Below, in pieces: positions 21,931 through 22,912 of a stretch of 22,912 nt of DNA (the stretch's first letter is position 1; the number at the start of each line of letters is the position of its first letter). The DNA is taken from contig CAZAOY010000041.1 in the NCBI GenBank assembly GCA_964486925.1, forward strand, positions 1 to 22,912. The letters are read 5' to 3'. Origin of the DNA: CAZAOY01 sp964486925 (lineage in GTDB: Bacteria; Bacillota; Clostridia; Oscillospirales; Ruminococcaceae). The notes beneath the pieces were generated by a model. It had not been told where the DNA came from. It saw only the letters and a program-made list of their open reading frames with translations, and did no database searches. A program made the position numbers and the translations under genes.

Positions 21931-22912
21931 TTATGGTTTTGACATATCAAACGCATTCGGGATATGTCTAATCAAAGTCTTTTTATCCTTAATTAACACC
22001 TCAACGATGTCAAATGTACTACACTGCTTGTATCCATACTGTGTCACAAACTCATCCGCTGTCTTTTGGAGCTTCACCCTCTTAGAGTGGGTGACTGAAT
22101 CCTGCGGGAGAACCAGGTCGGTGGTGCGAAGCTTAACCTCAACAAATGCGATGGTATTATCCTTGCAAGCGATAATATCAATCTCCCCGCTCTTTCCCAC
22201 AAAATTTCGGCTTACTATTATATAACCTCGTTTTATCAGATATCTAGCCGCTAAATCCTCCCCGCTTTGACCCTTTGATCTAGTGGTAGCTTGGTCAGGG
22301 GTGTCATCCGTTAGCTTTTTTAGGAAGGTTTTTCTATGTATTGGGAGTATGCCATGTGCCTTTATCGCCTCATAATGTAGCTTTGTACCGTATCCCTTAT
22401 GTTTTGAGAACTGGTATAGCGGATATTCATTATCAAGCTCTGCCATATATCGGTCACGCGCTACCTTTGCAAGTATAGACGCCGCCGCTATGCACGCGGA
22501 GGTGTCATCCCCCTTTACGATATCTCTAGAATCATAGTCCCACTTTGGAATCCTGTTGCCGTCTACCAAAACAAGGCTAGGGGTAACGCTAAGTCCGTCC
22601 ACCGCCCTATGCATTGCAAGCATAGCTGCGTTAAGGATGTTAATCCGTTCAATCTCCTCAACAGTAGCAGTAGCGATACAAAAAGCCACCGACTTTTCGG
22701 TAATAACCGAGAAAAGCTGTTCCCGCTTTTTATGTGACAGCTTTTTGCTATCCCCTAACCCCTCAATTTCACATCCAACTGGAAGTATTACCGCCGCCGC
22801 ATAGACATCCCCCGCTAAAGGCCCTCTGCCCGCTTCATCAACCCCGCAGAGTAGGCTGTTGTTAAACCCTTTATCAAACTCAAACAGCGTTAGCCGTTCT
22901 ATTTCTAAAAAC
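21931..22912 (-). CDS. rnhB: Fused ribonuclease HII (RnhB) and YraN/UPF0102 nuclease-like protein, partial at 5' end
   Basis: The N-terminal part is RNase HII, which cuts RNA in RNA-DNA hybrids and removes misincorporated ribonucleotides. The C-terminal part is a YraN domain of the PD-(D/E)XK-like UPF0102 family. The frame runs open from the window edge for 326 visible residues, missing probably only the first few. RNase HII shows GVDEAGRGPLAG (catalytic Asp and Glu), GLGDSKKLS, LVDGNR and KGDDTSACIAAASILAKVARD (written here as adjacent blocks KGDD and AAASILAKVARD). After a polar linker (DDTPDQATTRSK), YraN begins at GQSGEDLAARYL with GEIDII and AFVEVK. A GTG at 22689 is internal and not the start. 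Separate rnhB and yraN genes are often neighbours in other bacteria, which fits a fusion. Confidence 0.93.
   Translation of the reverse strand, partial: FLEIERLTLFEFDKGFNNSLLCGVDEAGRGPLAGDVYAAAVILPVGCEIEGLGDSKKLSHKKREQLFSVITEKSVAFCIATATVEEIERINILNAAMLAMHRAVDGLSVTPSLVLVDGNRIPKWDYDSRDIVKGDDTSACIAAASILAKVARDRYMAELDNEYPLYQFSKHKGYGTKLHYEAIKAHGILPIHRKTFLKKLTDDTPDQATTRSKGQSGEDLAARYLIKRGYIIVSRNFVGKSGEIDIIACKDNTIAFVEVKLRTTDLVLPQDSVTHSKRVKLQKTADEFVTQYGYKQCSTFDIVEVLIKDKKTLIRHIPNAFDMSKP

Overview
The window looks like a chromosomal stretch of a spore-forming, low-to-moderate GC anaerobic Firmicute, most likely a clostridium of the Oscillospiraceae/Ruminococcaceae type. The evidence is a SpoIIE phosphatase, formate-tetrahydrofolate ligase, a split class I fumarase subunit, a DivIVA-family protein, an IspH fused to ribosomal protein S1, an RNase HII fused to a YraN domain, and a DUF1540 protein. 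I see no phage, transposase, CRISPR, rRNA or tRNA gene. Most of the window is core chromosome.

Layout. (1) 1-2735, minus: fhs followed by a SEDS glycosyltransferase gene (RodA/FtsW type, cut by the left edge), joined by a TAATG overlap. (2) 2736-3147: divergent promoter region. (3) 3148-11743, plus: DivIVA-like protein, orphan fumarase beta subunit, hairpin terminator, then MATE exporter, RpiR regulator, BaiN-type flavoprotein, cmk, plsC and ispH-rpsA, closely spaced, ending in a 17-bp stem-loop. (4) 11819-14122, minus: spoIIE behind a promoter with the 21-bp spacing seen in Spo0A-activated sigma-A promoters. (5) 14622-15029, plus: an unrecognised 135-residue protein with 14 cysteines and Gly/Ala-led heptads, behind a candidate mother-cell sigma-E promoter and a structured leader. 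(6) 15338-18853, minus: tig-clpP-clpX, a nascent-chain chaperone and ATP-dependent protease cluster. (7) 19167-20164: a metallophosphoesterase and a DUF1540 protein, divergent around a 34-bp palindrome. (8) 20305-22912, minus: rnhB-yraN fusion (cut by the right edge) followed by thrC.

The genes fall into housekeeping groups: wall elongation and pole organisation (SEDS protein, DivIVA-like), one-carbon metabolism (fhs), the widespread clostridial cmk-plsC-ispH/rpsA block, proteostasis, and entry into sporulation. The main candidate for something undescribed is the Cys-rich heptad protein at 14622-15029. Secondary candidates are two roughly 100-bp imperfect palindromes with related ends upstream of tig and thrC, and several long perfect stem-loops that lack U-tracts. 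All functional calls are from reading the sequence; no database search was run.
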